Assembly: GCA_002224055.1 (NCBI GenBank)
Contig: AZLU01000015.1
Location: forward strand, 230,001-294,000
Source of the DNA: Pezizomycotina sp. ARF18
Lineage: Eukaryota; Ascomycota
Direction: 5' to 3'
DNA length: 64,000 nucleotides
In this document: piece by piece, positions 45,123 to 57,793 of the stretch
How the letters are laid out: each line of letters starts with the position of its first letter
Position numbering within the stretch: position 1 is the stretch's first letter
Made by a program: the position numbers and the translations under genes
Notes under the pieces: model-generated
Databases searched by the model: none
The model's input: only the letters and a program-made list of their open reading frames with translations
Told to the model about the DNA's origin: nothing

Positions 45123-48036
45123 CTACATGCCCTCACAAGGAGCTGGGTCAACGCTAAAGTACGTCAACCAAGGTCCAGTAGTCGGCATATCTTCCTGCAA
45201 TCCGGGATCTGGACAGCAGTAGACGTAACGCTAACCTTCAGGCTGGATAGTCCGTAGCATCGAGAATGGTGCCATTAACCTGTTTAGTTGGTAGAATGAA
45301 AACATTAGCATTTGTAGCATCGCTAAGGGAGTATCAAAGAAAGCCTCACTAAAACAGCCTTCCAGCTGAGGTTCTTCTGCAAGTATGGCAGGACACAGAC
45401 GCGTCCAAGCTATCCAACTGCCCGCCTTTAATCTTCTCAGCAAAGCACTGGTCAAAGGAAGACCTCCGGAGATAATTGCATTACTGTGCATTCCCGGGTT
45501 AATCTTTTGGCAGTTGCAGGTGTCGTTGCAAGGCCTGGGAGCCATGGAGCCATAGCAAAGAAACCGTGACTTCCGATGTGGTTCACATCCTTGGTCCAGG
45601 ATTCAGGTCGGTGGTGATTGGTCCGAGGAAAGATGAACGGCGAATGATCCAGGGACAACAGACTTCTGAATCTTTACAGAGCAGCCCACTCGTTGTAGCG
45701 ATTGTCAGTAACTATGGATGGGGGAAGAGAGCCAGAAGCTGCAGCGAAAATTAATTAGCAAAGACTCATCAAAGAGACAAAAATGAAACCAAATCAAGTC
45801 GTTACTTACGAGGTTGAACAGCTCTGCGTTCAAGAGCACCATTGACGGAACAACGGGAGGTGATCGGGCGATCTCCTAAACCTGCCAAAAAATCCCCAAG
45901 ATTCCCAAGAATGTTCAAAGGCGCCTGTTGCCCATACAGCTGGTTGATACGGGAGCGAACCGTCTGTTGTACCCGCTTTCTAGGCATGGAGCTAGTGTCT
46001 TGCAGTTCAGGGTATGTATACCCAAACGAAGAGGTGGACCTGCAAGAACTAGAAGTCCAGAACCTGGAATCGCTCTGCCTGAAAGGGGCCAGTGGAGAGT
46101 TGAGACCTTCGACGGTGTTTGCTTCAACAAAGAACGTACCCCATGGCGTTACTTGATTGACAGTATAGCTGTTAGGATATACAGCCTGCCATAGTGCGAG
46201 AATACGGTCCACATTCTAGAGAAAGGAGTGAAGCAATAGTTAGTATGTAGAACTTTGGATAAGTAGCGAGCGAGTAAAATAACGAGGACTTACGGTATGG
46301 TGCAGCCAGAAGATAGGATCAAAAGCAGCGATGTCAATCCACGCCATAAACTAAATGGATTGATTGATGTTAGTAATTACCGAAAGACGTATTATTAAGA
46401 TCAATCAGGTTCGGTTTATCGTCCTCAAGCAAGAGAAACATTTCCTCCACAAAAATATCTTAAAGATTGCTGAGATGAAAAAAGCAAAGAAATGGAAAGA
46501 GCAAGAAGACGAGAAAAAGAAAGACGAGAAAAGAAAGACGAGAAAAAGAAAGATGAGAAGAAAAAATCTTACTCCGCCAAGCAAGGACTACAATAAAACA
46601 ATAGTTTGTTAGCACCCGAGTCACACAAAAAGTTTCATCAAAGCCAAACAATTTTCTCAAAAATCACCTAACATCATAATACAACTCGAAGGAGCGGACT
46701 TACATGGATAGTATCATGAACGCCCTCAAGAGAATCAGCGCCTCCAGAGTTGCCTTGGTTCCAGCCTTGTTGGAGAACCGCTGATAGCTTGGAGTGAAGC
46801 TCAGGAGATTGTACACTCGTTCCTCAACCTAGTTCAGAAGTGGTCAGTATTGCTACCTTATTATTACCTGGCTGAAGACATTACTTACGATCCTGGTTGC
46901 TCAAGATGATGGAAGGCCATTTTGATCACGAACAGTGGCCGAGTCAAACTCGAGCTGCGCATTAGGTTAGCAAAGACTCAAACTATATTTAACGAATGGG
47001 CAGACCTTGATTCAACTTACGTGTTTGCTGAGGAAAGACGCCCGAAGTAACCGGGTGAATACGTATGAATACAACGGGTTCGGATCGTAGTAAACCCTGA
47101 AGGTAACTCGACAATGACGGTCTGTTCCTCTCAACGATCGGCGGAATGCTAGCATCGGCAGCCCAGTCCCAATACCTGCGGAGTAGAGGTTATTAATCAG
47201 TATTTGGAAACTAGGATAAATATTTGCAAGACGAAGTAATGGCAACTTACGGCATCCTCAAGTAGCGGCAGCCACCTGATAACGAGCCCAGCTGCACTTC
47301 CAGCAGGGAAGGACCCAACGAAGTCCGTAATGAACGCATAAAGAATTTGCTGGTTTAGAAAGAAGATATGGGTCAGCAAAGATCGATGCGCATCCGCAAA
47401 TGACAAAAGAAAGCCCAATTCGTCACGATTCAGGAAGTCTTACCTCGTACAGAGCCATGTAAGGGCGATGCCAAGTAGGGAAAAGGACTGCATTGGGTCG
47501 GCATCGTTAGCCAGAACTGTCGACAAAAACAACACGAAAAAATTATCTTCGAACCAAGGAAGGAGTCTCCTCCATGTTCCAACTTCAGGGAAAACTTACT
47601 GGAAGCGTGCTCGCAGTAGCCGCCGCCGCTGCCACCGTCATTAGCTTCAACGTCGTCCCAAGCGGTGTACGGAGCACCATGGATGCCTTTGTGGGGTTGG
47701 GTAAGTTAGCTTTTGCTGTTCGAATTGAACTTCAAGAATTGACGAGTTAAGAACGGTAGCTAATACAAGTCAAGAGTAGAAAGTCCACTACCAGCAACTT
47801 GATAGTAGCTCTGGACCTCAGACTGGTTGAGCTGCTGGAAGCGGCTTAAAGCGACGAGGTACAGGTTCACGAGGTACCGTCCTGGATGAAATCCCTCAAC
47901 TCGCGCCTGACGCCATTGAACCCGGAATACCATCCGTGATCATTTGTGCCGAGACGGCTGGGATCAAGGAGTTGGGGGAATTGGGGCAAAGAACAGAAAA
48001 GATGGAAGCCAGAAGGACCCACGAAAGGGCCATCAT
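45123..48036 (-). CDS. Tyrosinase with C-terminal domain, probable signal peptide
   Basis: A type 3 copper monophenol/diphenol oxidase that starts melanin or phenolic cross-link formation. ATG 48036 gives a signal-peptide-like start (MMALSWVLLASIFSVLCP). Next: RFQQLNQSEVQSYYQVAG; IHGAPYTAWDDVEANDGGSG; the CuA segment CEHAS with LFPTWHRPYMALYEQILYAF; RYWDWAADASIPPI; DPNPLYSYVFTRLLRA. The CuB region is EGVHDTIH, a 15-nt micro-exon encoding SLLGG (46573-46587), FMAWIDIAAFDPIFWLHHT and NVDRILALWQAVYP. After the core comes YTYPELQDTS and a C-terminal domain (VVPGSFAVHLFLGPITTD; GLPLTSALLRRLKAG; VNGTILDATDYP) ending PAPCEGM at TAG 45123-45125. In fungal tyrosinases this domain caps the active site in the proenzyme. 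At least eight short introns are present. Frame changes occur in exon 1 and the C-terminal domain, matching the error pattern elsewhere. Confidence 0.9.
46573..46587 (-). other. 15-nt micro-exon of the tyrosinase gene (SLLGG)
   Basis: On the minus strand the acceptor TATTGTAG is followed by TCCTTGCTTGGCGGA and the donor GTAAGA. In phase 0 it joins DTIH upstream to FMAWIDIAAF downstream, completing the CuB segment with the glycine pair usual at this site. The downstream intron (46572 to about 46351) contains a purine-rich imperfect repeat on the plus strand near 46,490-46,565. Confidence 0.8.
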
Positions 48037-49511
48037 GAACGACGGACCCCACGAGAAGACATTGGGGCGAAATTGGCTTTTACAAAAGGGTTATGCTTAT
48101 GTGCAAGTGTAATTGATCTAAAAGCTTGGGAAGGGTGTGAAAGATAAACGGACCCGAGAGGACGAACACAATAAGCGCAAAACGATGGATTGTGAGAGAA
48201 AATAAACACAAGATACGAAACGAAAGAAGAGATAAAGAGGAGAAATGATATTGTTGGGCAGGAAGTTGGAAACAAAGATGGTGATTGAAGGTAGGGGAGG
48301 AAGGTGAATTTAAATCAAAAAGAAGTTGGAGGGCTTTGATTGTGAAAAATGAGAAGTTGCTTGAACAAGGGGGAGAGAGAAAAACGTTCACATAATAGAA
48401 ACCAATTGCTAATAATAAAGGCGCCAAGAAGGGACAAAAATGTAGTTGAAGTCGGACGGTACGTAGAAAAAAAAAGTAGAGTCACGATCTCGGAAAAAGG
48501 CTACAAGTGGACGATAAATGTAGGAAGGGCCTCGAAATAGAACCTTCCGGAAGGGGCTTCGGTTAAAGTCGAGAGAAGAAAATAAAGGGAAGATAAAGGA
48601 CGAAGTCGGACGGACAGGAAATATTATAGTTAACAGGTATAGATCAAGTAAGTAGCTGTAGGATCATTCAAAGGAAGATGGAAAAAGGACGTGGAATCCA
48701 ACGGAAGAGAAAAAGAGTATGAACCTAATAGAATTAGATAGGCAAATCAAAAAAAAAAAAAAAAACTCGACAAGAAGCTGCTGAAATCGAGCTGAAGATT
48801 TTTGGCAACTGACAAGAGGTGGAATAGATGAAGGAAATCGCGATGTTGAGATGAAGAAGGAGTTGGAGATAGATCTTTAAAGAGTGCTGGTTGGTGTTTT
48901 CCAGCTGCGAGCTAAAAATATTGAGGCTGAAGGAATATCTTCAATTTTGAGGTTGCTGATCATCCACAACTGCCCCAAATTCATGAACTCCTGTCACAGT
49001 AGTGAATAATCATGCATCTTTTCAACACGCCAAATTGAAGAAATAAAATAGATAGAGAATGATTGATGATAAATACAGGAAATACTACTATGTTATATAT
49101 ACTTCTTTTATATTTACATGGAGGTAGATATGCAATCAATTTTAAAAGGGCAATCCACGCCAGCTGTCGAAATACTTCGACCAAAGAATTTGAATCGTTG
49201 GCGCGATATATATTCGTACCACCACAAATTTCCTAAATTACGGGTTTCGTGGTGAACTGTTGGTTTGAATTGTTAGAATAATAGCAGGACACGTCTTTCA
49301 AGACTGTCCGCTGTCGATAAACGGGCCACCAGATTGTTGTAATATTCCGTCGAGTGCTAGTTAGTACCTGGGTAAGTAGATGAATAAGTATGCTTCAGCA
49401 GATTACTAGAGCAATAGTTGAAGCTACGGCGCTCGTCGCCTTGTGCCTATCTCGCAAAAGTTTTAGGCTTTAATCGAAAAAGGGATATATGGTGTAGTGG
49501 TAAAGAATTGC

Positions 49512-49534
49512 AAATAAATAAATAAATAAATAAA
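49512..49534. repeat. (AAAT)n microsatellite
   Basis: Tetranucleotide array of about six units, in the spacer upstream of the tyrosinase gene. Confidence 0.9.
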
Positions 49535-51354
49535 ACCACGAGGGCAGAGAAAGAGGAGTGAATCTCGCGAGGGAAGGGCGACTGTATAGGTTGCTTGCGT
49601 TTGCATTTGCATTTGCCTCACCTTCGCCCATTCGAGAACTCCATTCACCAACGTACAAGACAAGCTCCTTTAAAGCCTTTTGGGCGTGCGAGCTTCCTGG
49701 GGCCAATTTTCGATCAAACGAAGAATAACCAGAAAGTAGATTTTATCCCAATCACCGTAATCCTTTTTTATTTTTTTTATTTTTTTAATTCTTTTTAGAA
49801 AAAAAAAAAAAAAGGCAAAGTCAGAGTAGAGAATGCCTGGGACAGTGAGGTGATCAGCAAGAACGGCTTGTTGCATAGCAGAAGTACGAGCTCGCATTTT
49901 GTACCGCGTCTCGCGCTGCTCGCATCGCAGCGCAGTATGTCATTCATACGCATACCCTGTCAATACTGGCCCTATCCAGTCCTGTTCCCTTCTGAGAGTT
50001 CAATACCCATCGAAGAGTTTCATACTGAATATCAGCTTCTTCCGGTCTTTAAAAATCTAAGACAGCAAACTTTCGTCCTTGGCCCTCGATAAGAGAAGAG
50101 AAGAGTACGTAAAAGAAAAATGTGTTAGTCCACTTTGCAACAAACCAATGTCGCACAAAACTTAAATGGCGTTCTCGGGATTGGACAATATAGCGTTGTG
50201 TAACGTTCGTTATTTTGTCTTTTCCAATGCACGCACACGGACGCCACCGTATTTGCGAGAATCGAAACAAGGCATCCTTTGCATCCTTGAAAAGAAACGA
50301 TCTCCGACCCCCGAAGGTCAAAAAGATGGATCACCCACGGACCATGGGGAAATATAGGAGCAGCCAATTGTAGCACCTCCGGGAGTCGCGAACGCTCACC
50401 CTTTCATCGTGGAACAAAAACCGGATTGCAAATTCCGAGGCCTGTGGAAATTGTGAAAACGAAAAAAAAAGCGTGAAATCGCGTATGTGAGACGTATAGC
50501 GAACGTTAATTTAGGCTTCTGTCAAACCTCTGCTGTGATCCCGAAAATGGTTACCGTGCGTGAAGTCCACGAGACCTCTTCGATTCGAACGAAGAGTGTA
50601 AGGGTGTCAAGCTTGGCCCGCAGTCACGCCGAGCGATCCAGATAATCCAGACCTCTTTTGGAATTTAGCCTATTATCAAGCCGAGATGAGCACAATTCCA
50701 TCTGAATAGTCAAGGAATATACCTTTCTTCTACCTATACCTTCAACAACCGTAGGATTAGCCATGTGAGGCTAGCCTGCCCGTAATGTAAACGTTCAAGG
50801 CCGAAAAGAGGCAGGAATTGCAGAATCGAACCTATGTTAGTGGCCAATTTCATCATGAGCAATTGAATGACACCGATCAGCATTCGCAATGCTTCTCTCA
50901 TCTCCGTTCTATTCTCATCTCGAGGCTCGAGACTCGAGAAAAACGCGGTGTTGAAGAAGAAAGGATTAGGTACCAGCAACATCCAGGGACCCCCACGTCC
51001 TGCTTATCGATAAACAGAAACTATCGCCGATTTTTGATATTTTTCATGGATGGAGAAGAAAAGGGAAGAGAAAGAGGAAGTTGGAATTGAATAAACAATG
51101 ATTGAATATAGTAGTCAATATACAAAATATACAAAGATCGGACAATCGAGAAGTCGGATTTCCTCCACCGGGTATCAAAAGCCGACCCGTTTGTCGAAGA
51201 CTGCAGTTTTTTACCCTCGATTAATATTGCCAATAATGCTTTTTAAGTTTTTCTCATCTTTTTTATGTTTATCACCGCTCCATCTACTGCTGAATTATTT
51301 CAGTTATTTTATTGTTTTCAAGGCAATTTGAATAATCGAGTTGTTTCTCTTTTC

Positions 51355-51406
<52 letters not shown>
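51355..51406. repeat. (TTA)n microsatellite
   Basis: About seventeen uninterrupted TTA/ATT triplets. They encode poly-Ile or poly-Tyr in shadow frames that should not be taken as genes. Confidence 0.97.
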
Positions 51407-52538
51407 TCTCTTTCTTTCTTTTGGTTCCCCATAATTTTTCCATTTTTCGCTCTTCCTTGCCAACCCTCGATATTCTTACAAAAAGGGTCGATCACCACCG
51501 TGGACTTCTTCCGACGTTGTACGATACATAGGCACTTGCTTGTCTTTCTTTCTTTTTCTTTCCTTCATCGCCATTACCACCATCATCCAGATGGTTCCAC
51601 TCGTGAGCTGTTGTTGCTCGTATGTCTGGCGTATCTAGAAGCCCGCAGGGAACCGTCCGTTGCTTTTCTTTCATGGACTTTGCGTCTCTCTTCCTTGTTC
51701 TATTCCTTCTTTGAACTATCCTGAATTGCAGCACAAGTTTTGAGCCTAGCTGTCCATTAATTTGCTCAATCACTAGCAGTAAGTACCTCCCGAGCTTGTC
51801 ACAGCATCCACGACATCTCTCAGGTGTCTAGGGGCCAATTTGCAAACCCTCTCATGCCACTCATCATCTTTTCACTACGATTTGCTATGAAACCCTTGAT
51901 CATGTTACCTGTGGTATTAGAACTATTGCTGACATCTTCAAAAAAACGAAAAGGGTTATCAGTTCTTTATCTTCCGCAATAATTCAAGATCAACCAAGTT
52001 CGAGTTCTTCGGCAATGTTCCCTGTTCCCCAGGTCTTCCACGGTTCCATCCATTAGATACAAATATTTCGTCAAAAATCTTTGTGCCATAGTCGTCTTTC
52101 GGGTTCCAATTTTTTTTTATTTTCGCCATAAGAGGTATGGATAACATGCTGTCAAAAGACCCGTCTCTTTAACGACGCGGTCGTACAAATTTGACTTGGG
52201 CAGTTTGTTGAAATTCGTTCAATTGTTGCGGACAGTTCATCCCTTCAATGGCGATGCATTTTATGGTCTGTTCCAAGGTAGCATTCTGGAAGTGCTCCTT
52301 GGGAAAAAAAAAAAAAAAACAGACACGGACTCCTAGTGCCTTATTTCTCACCTCTCTCATGACTTCGGTGGCAAGACTGAGAGTTAGCAGAAGCCTAGGA
52401 GCTTTACGTGCTGTATTTCCTATAGCTAGGCGTTTTTCTTTTCCACTTTCTTTCTATCTTTTTTTTTTTTTTTAGTTCCTTTGCGATCGTCTTTTATGAC
52501 TGACGAATTTGACTTCTAGACTCCTCGGATTTGCAGAC

Positions 52539-54813
52539 ATGTCTTTGGTCGTAGAGGCACCGAGAGGACCACCGCACGAGGAAGAAAAATTCATTCAAGT
52601 CCATGAATACGGTGTTGGCAACATTACGCCTGAGTCTCAACGGTCCCTCACTCAGTCCACACCATTAGGGCAAACCCCTCTACAAAGAATGAGCGATGCT
52701 TCTCAGGAGAAGATCGTTTTGGAAGGTGGGACCCTCGGCGGGGTGGGGAACCATCAACTTGACGGTCATACTTCCAATGAGGACTTGCATTACGTTCCAC
52801 CTTACTCTCAGGTGACTCCGTATGAATCCCTCGAGCCGTGGGAGATATTTAGCATGGACAATCCTCCGGCTGTTCCTGTTTATATGCTCAGGAGAGACGA
52901 TGTGATAGTACCCGTCATTGCTGGAAGGGCAAGTCCACCTTGGAAGTGCAAAGCAACATATACGATAGAGGCTATAGGCCATCTCATTACCCTCCGCCAG
53001 CTGGGGCCAGGCCTTATACTCCTCACAGAGATTATTCGCCGTTCATCAATCAAACTCCCCGTCGGTATTCCCCAGAGAGCCCGAGTCCCTACGGCGGACG
53101 GAGGCCTCCCGGCTCGCTTCCTGATCTTTACGCGACAAGGGGTTCAACTCCGGTGTCGCAGGCTTCCTTCCGGCCTGGATACGCTGGCGGTGGTGCTACT
53201 CCGTTTGCTTCACATTCTTCTGGCTCTTTAGATTTGCTTTCGAATTCCTTGGTGCCCCAGGCTGGCGGCGGCGGCGGTAGCATCGTCCTGGGTATCCGAG
53301 AAATATGAGCACGGAGATGATCGGTATACCGCTGGATGCCTCTCAAACGAACCTCCACAATATCAGAAATAACGTACCTCAGAGCCGTAAACGTAACAAC
53401 CAGAAGCTTGGGCGTGCTGAGTTGCTCAGCAACGATTTCACAATACCCGGACAACTGCCATCTCGGAGGATTGTTACAGGTCCGGCAAGGATGGAAAGAG
53501 GGCCCACACGGAGGGCACCGCATCATCACCAACACCAACACCAACCACAGTACGCCCATTCTAACATTGAGGCGCCTCGCAGCGGCCAACAGCCATCGAG
53601 ATACCGCTCCCGTGACAAGTACCCACCACCAACCGTATAGTATCAGGTTCATTCGATGGATCACAAGATAGGTATCAAGCAACGTCACGTCCCGCCACCA
53701 CCATAGGAGGAAGAGGGGACCAGACGCCGAATAGCGAGTACGGGGTGCACTATGTAAACCTGCCAGCCCGTGAGGAACCTGATTACTATATTCCCTTCAA
53801 ACCACAAATAAATTACAGAAAACCGTCTCCGATATCACCTATTTTGGCAGCTCGTTACCTTCGAAGACCACAGCAGCAGCCAGAGAGGCCACGGGAACCT
53901 CAATGGGATTTCCAGTTCCAGTCTGGGCCAGAATTAGAGCTTCAAAGCCTTGATGAGGTGGCGCCTCAGCTGGATGAAGACGATAGGGTGATTCCTTGAG
54001 GTCACCACCGTCTGGCATTAAGGTTGTCCGGTCAGAATCATCCGCAAATCATTCAAGGATCAACTACAGGCAAGGAATTTCGCAGGAGTCTGAGCATCCT
54101 AAGTGTATCGTTCCGAGCTTAAAGCGTACGGCTAGTGCATCATCTAGAAGCTCCAAGACCTCGAGAAAGTCGTTGGACCTGAGCGGAACCTGTGAACTCC
54201 GACACGACGCCTCCATTTCTACGAAAACCAGCGGCCAAAAATCGACGCTGAGGAAGAGGCTACTGCAAGATCAACCCCTCCGAAAGAGTTCATCTAGAAA
54301 GTCTCTGAGCGAGGAAAAGAAGATCCAATTCTACGAAACACATACTGCCACGAGGATGGCTGGGCCGAGCGCAGGGACTATCAACGAGCAACCATTCGAC
54401 TCATCCTTCCAAACTGTCGATTTAAATTCGCCGAAGAAGAAAGAACCGATGCCGACTTCAGGAACTTTTCGTCGCTGTTCAAACGGTTGCCGTGGATGGC
54501 TAACAAACGCTTCTCCCCTGCGAAGGCGAAAACGGCGGCCACGCCGTCGACTCTTTCCCCAACACCACCTCCAGCATTAAGCGGCAACAACACTGATGAT
54601 ACTGCTGGGCGGTGCGTAGGGTGGTGGGTCGAAGGCGGAGACGGGAGCCAAAGCCCAGCCGGTTTCGAATCCGAGGGTACTACGCCGGGAACATTGTCCT
54701 CTCAGAAGAGCAGTCTATTCGCAGGCATCAAATCGGACTTGAAGACAATGATTGCCGACCGGAAACCTGGCAAGGCCATAAAGAGAATATCGTCCACCTC
54801 TCTGCCGAATTGA
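52539..54813 (+). CDS. Unidentified, largely disordered protein
   Basis: ATG 52539 follows a pyrimidine tract and TTTGCAG, suggesting an acceptor in the leader. The protein opens MSLVVEAPRGPPHEEEKFIQ and continues with Ser/Pro/Gly/Tyr-rich disordered sequence through several frames: YDRGYRPSHYPPPAGARPY, GGRRPPGSLPDLYATRGSTP, YGVHYVNLPAREEPDYYIPF, LAARYLRRPQQQPERPREPQ, a Ser/Lys/Arg-rich block (SASSRSSKTSRKSLDLSGT), FRNFSSLFKRLPWMANKRFS, and the tail LFAGIKSDLKTMIADRKPGK ending at TAA/TGA near 54,813. No folded domain is recognised. The basic Ser-rich part and Tyr/Pro-rich part would suit a phosphorylated scaffold or cortex protein, but this is only inference. Frame changes occur near 52,940, 53,300, 53,650 and 54,000. 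Confidence 0.5.
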
Positions 54814-56133
54814 AGCTTGTGTCGAGCAAAAAGAGCTTTTTAGGGAGACCAAGCTTTTGGTAAGCAGAGCAACAACGCCTAGAGAAAGTCCTATTTATAG
54901 CTCGACAGATTCCAAAACTTGCTGAGAAGGAAACAGTTGGATATTCCTCCTTTTATTAGTTTTATTTATCCTTCATATTCATGAACATTCCCTGCTTCCC
55001 TTTTACACTCTTATCGATATTAACGAGACCCTTGTTGATTTGTTCTTCTCGAGGCAATTTTTCTCTTTGTATTTGAACATGTCTTTGGTCTATATTTGGT
55101 ATCTCGGAAGAAGGGGGGAGCAGTGACCATACAGCTTCCTATAATTGGTCGCCAAGTTTACTGCGTCCTTCCTTGCAGCGTTTTATTCTTCTTCTAGAAC
55201 ACTTTGATTTTTTCTTTCTTTTCTGGCGGCACCAATACTTTGTAGTTCAAGTTTTCAGGTTAGGGAACGGTTTTCTCGTTATTTTTCTAATTCTCTCTCA
55301 TGCTCACTTATATTTGTATAGTATCATCTTTCCTGCTTGTTTTTCGTTCTTCTTTCTTCTTTCAGTTATCACGACGAACATTTGACGCAATCAATTGACT
55401 TTTTTTTTCTCTTCATATCGAACATGATCTGTTGCCCCTTATTTCCTCACACGCGAAACAGATCATCTTGACACAAAAGCGAGATTGACGGGTTTTTAAT
55501 CACTAATACAATTATTCCACACTTGAATACTCAATTTTGTATATAATTCCTTTTTTTTTTTTTTTTTTAATTTTGGTCAAGCTTGAAATATATTAAATGA
55601 TTAACAGTTAACGGCCGTGAATATTGAGGAGGTTCAACTTCTATTATTCGCCCTTTTTTTTTTCTTTTTTTTTTTCTTCTCCAAAATCCTTTGATGTTCG
55701 TATGTATCCCCTTCGAAAATTTTTACTCGAACCAAAACACTTCTACGAAAGGTCCTCGGAAAATCAACAGGGTTTGGTTGGCCTATAACTCTACGAAAAT
55801 ACATAATTCTAAAACTTCCTACGCCGTTTCAAGTCCCTTTGTTGATTTCATGGACGCGATGTAGGGTTTTCCTGTCTTTTTCCATTTTCCGCAATTATTT
55901 TTTTCTAACCAATACCGTGATTCAGCAGGCGGTTTTTCGAAGCTGTGACGGAGAAAAAGGTAGCAAATAAATCGTCCCCTTTTTAGCGTACTGCGCTAAC
56001 GGTAAGCCTATCCACGGAACAGGCCAATGGCATGCCGGCGGTGTGATGGGTGGTGGACCGATGGTGCAATTCTAGCACACTGCTCCGGAAAAAAGCTTGT
56101 TTTCCGCAAAGGCCCTACGGAGATATTGCGGCG

Positions 56134-56166
<33 letters not shown>

Positions 56167-57067
56167 GCTAGCAGATCTTTCTCTGGTTTGGTGAACTGCA
56201 ATAGGATTAGATTAGTTCTCCCTTATCTACTGCTTTTGATTCGGTTTCCAACCTTCTTCATTCGGATCTCTCTGAGCTGGCTAGCTGTTCCCATCTCGAC
56301 AAAATTTTTTTTGGAAATTAAACGCATCTTTCGGATCATGATATTTAAATTCTCAGTCAATGCAACGTTAAACGGCAATTGCTACTTTCTTTTGTCTTGC
56401 GTCTTGGGATGACAGATTTCATACACAGCCTCCACAGCGAACAGCGAGCGGTTATTGGACAAATGCGAAAAGAATGAAGCAGTGTTGCTATGCGGGCGCT
56501 AGTTTTCATTATTTGACGGAGGATGCGTTTTTATCATGAAATATTAGGTGAGGTTGTGAATACTCCGCGGGGCCTTTTTCTCTTATGTTTATGCAGATCG
56601 AGCGGAGCGAGAGGAAAGACGATCGTCTCGAGGATTGTCGATGATTTTTCACCCTATTTCGGAGAGGATCTGCTGGGAACAGCTTTCAATCGCCAGGCTT
56701 TTCACCTAGTTATAGACGATGGCGAGGAAGCAAGCAATACACAGAAACCAAGCATGAGTAGGCTACCGACCGCAAAAGATAACAGGTACGAAAGCAAACG
56801 AAAGAGGCGCTGGATAGCGTTTCAGACCGAATCAAGGCTCTTTTGGGTTTTCGTTTTTCGCCCACCCCTTGGTTGAAGAAAAGAAAAAAAAGGAAAGAAG
56901 TAATGAATTGGAAAAAAAAAAAAAAAAAAAAAAGGAATTAGCGGGTTGATTCATTGAAAAGAAAAGAAAAAAAAAAACTGTCCGGGTTTGCCCAAAATCA
57001 AACCACCCAAAAATTGGTATAGAATTAGCTGCTTTTGAAAAGCTGGAGCTGTTTAAAATAAAAATAA

Positions 57068-57104
<37 letters not shown>
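57068..57104. repeat. (ATTG)n microsatellite
   Basis: About nine TTGA/ATTG units followed by a TTAA-rich stretch. Confidence 0.93.
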
Positions 57105-57724
57105 AATTAATTAATAATTAAAGTAATTCTTCCGTCACTTTTTCTTCTTTACTTTCCTCCCCTTCTTTTTCTTTTCGATCTTTCTTTCTCTCTTTTCTTT
57201 CTATTCACGTTTCCGTTCTTGACCAACCCTTTCGTGCTCTCATCTACCTATACGAGTCCGCTCGTTACATTCTTTTTTCTCTCGTGTTGCTACCGAATCA
57301 TGCAATAAAACGCCTATCGTTTTTGTCTGCAGAGAAGAAAAAATTCGCCTCCCTATTTTTTCTTTTATTTTTTTTTTACCTATTTTCCTCGATTCGACTC
57401 TGTTAAAAACGGACAGAAATTGTAACTTATTACCCTAGAAGCTATCCCCTAAATTTACGACTTTCATCAACGACTGCTTTTACCCCCTCTCGTTATCTGC
57501 TATTGATCGAGGTCTATCCGTTGTTCCAACTGACGTCCAGTTTGCGCCAAATTGCGACTATATTCGCTAGGGTCCCGTTTTGAAACAACTTTTGAATGTC
57601 TTGTACATGACCTGGTTAGACACGTCCGAGATCGAAAAAATCGAAATAGAAACGCTAGTTTTTGACTTCAGCTTTACCCTAATCTAACTTCTCAAAAGCT
57701 CTTTAAGCTTTCTTCGTTCCGCCG

Positions 57725-57726
<2 letters not shown>

Positions 57727-57767
<41 letters not shown>
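57727..57767. repeat. T41 homopolymer just upstream of the mannosyltransferase start
   Basis: Forty-one consecutive T ending 26 nt before the ATG at 57794. Pyrimidine tracts are common near fungal start sites, but this length is extreme and probably inexact in the assembly. Confidence 0.9.
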
Positions 57768-57793
57768 CATTCTTTCGTTAGAATACGCATGCG

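Larger units (their letters stand above)
48037..52538. other. 4.5-kb spacer with microsatellites, no gene recognised
   Basis: Between the tyrosinase start (minus) and an unknown plus-strand gene. It contains an A run near 48,749-48,765, (AAAT)n at 49512-49534, A/T runs near 49,766-49,812, a perfect 7-bp hairpin with loop ATTCGAA at 50576-50596, a long (TTA)n array at 51355-51406, and A/T runs near 52,303-52,319 and 52,460-52,473. Open frames of up to about 125 codons occur, but they are dominated by these repeats or by Ser/Phe-rich pyrimidine stretches. A leader intron of the next gene may end at TTTGCAG 52530-52536. Confidence 0.5.
54814..57793. other. 3-kb spacer rich in homopolymers, no gene recognised
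   Basis: T runs at about 55,551-55,569, 55,652-55,676 and 56,136-56,165, an A run at 56,912-56,933, (ATTG)n at 57068-57104, pyrimidine-rich sequence from 57,120 and a T41 tract at 57727-57767. An open frame at 56,523-56,876 has no recognisable content. This region should hold the 3' end of the disordered-protein gene and the promoter of the mannosyltransferase gene. Confidence 0.5.

Noticed and set aside
49490-49530. tRNA A-box-like GGTGTAGTGGTAAAG
   Set aside because: No B-box (GGTTCGA-like) or acceptor pairing follows; a tetranucleotide microsatellite begins instead.
51265-51724. Open frames containing poly-Tyr or poly-Ile
   Set aside because: They are produced by the (TTA)n array and continue only into pyrimidine-rich Ser/Phe sequence.
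56523-56876. A 117-codon plus-strand frame in the spacer before the mannosyltransferase gene
   Set aside because: No family resemblance, no convincing splice or start context, and it lies between homopolymer tracts.
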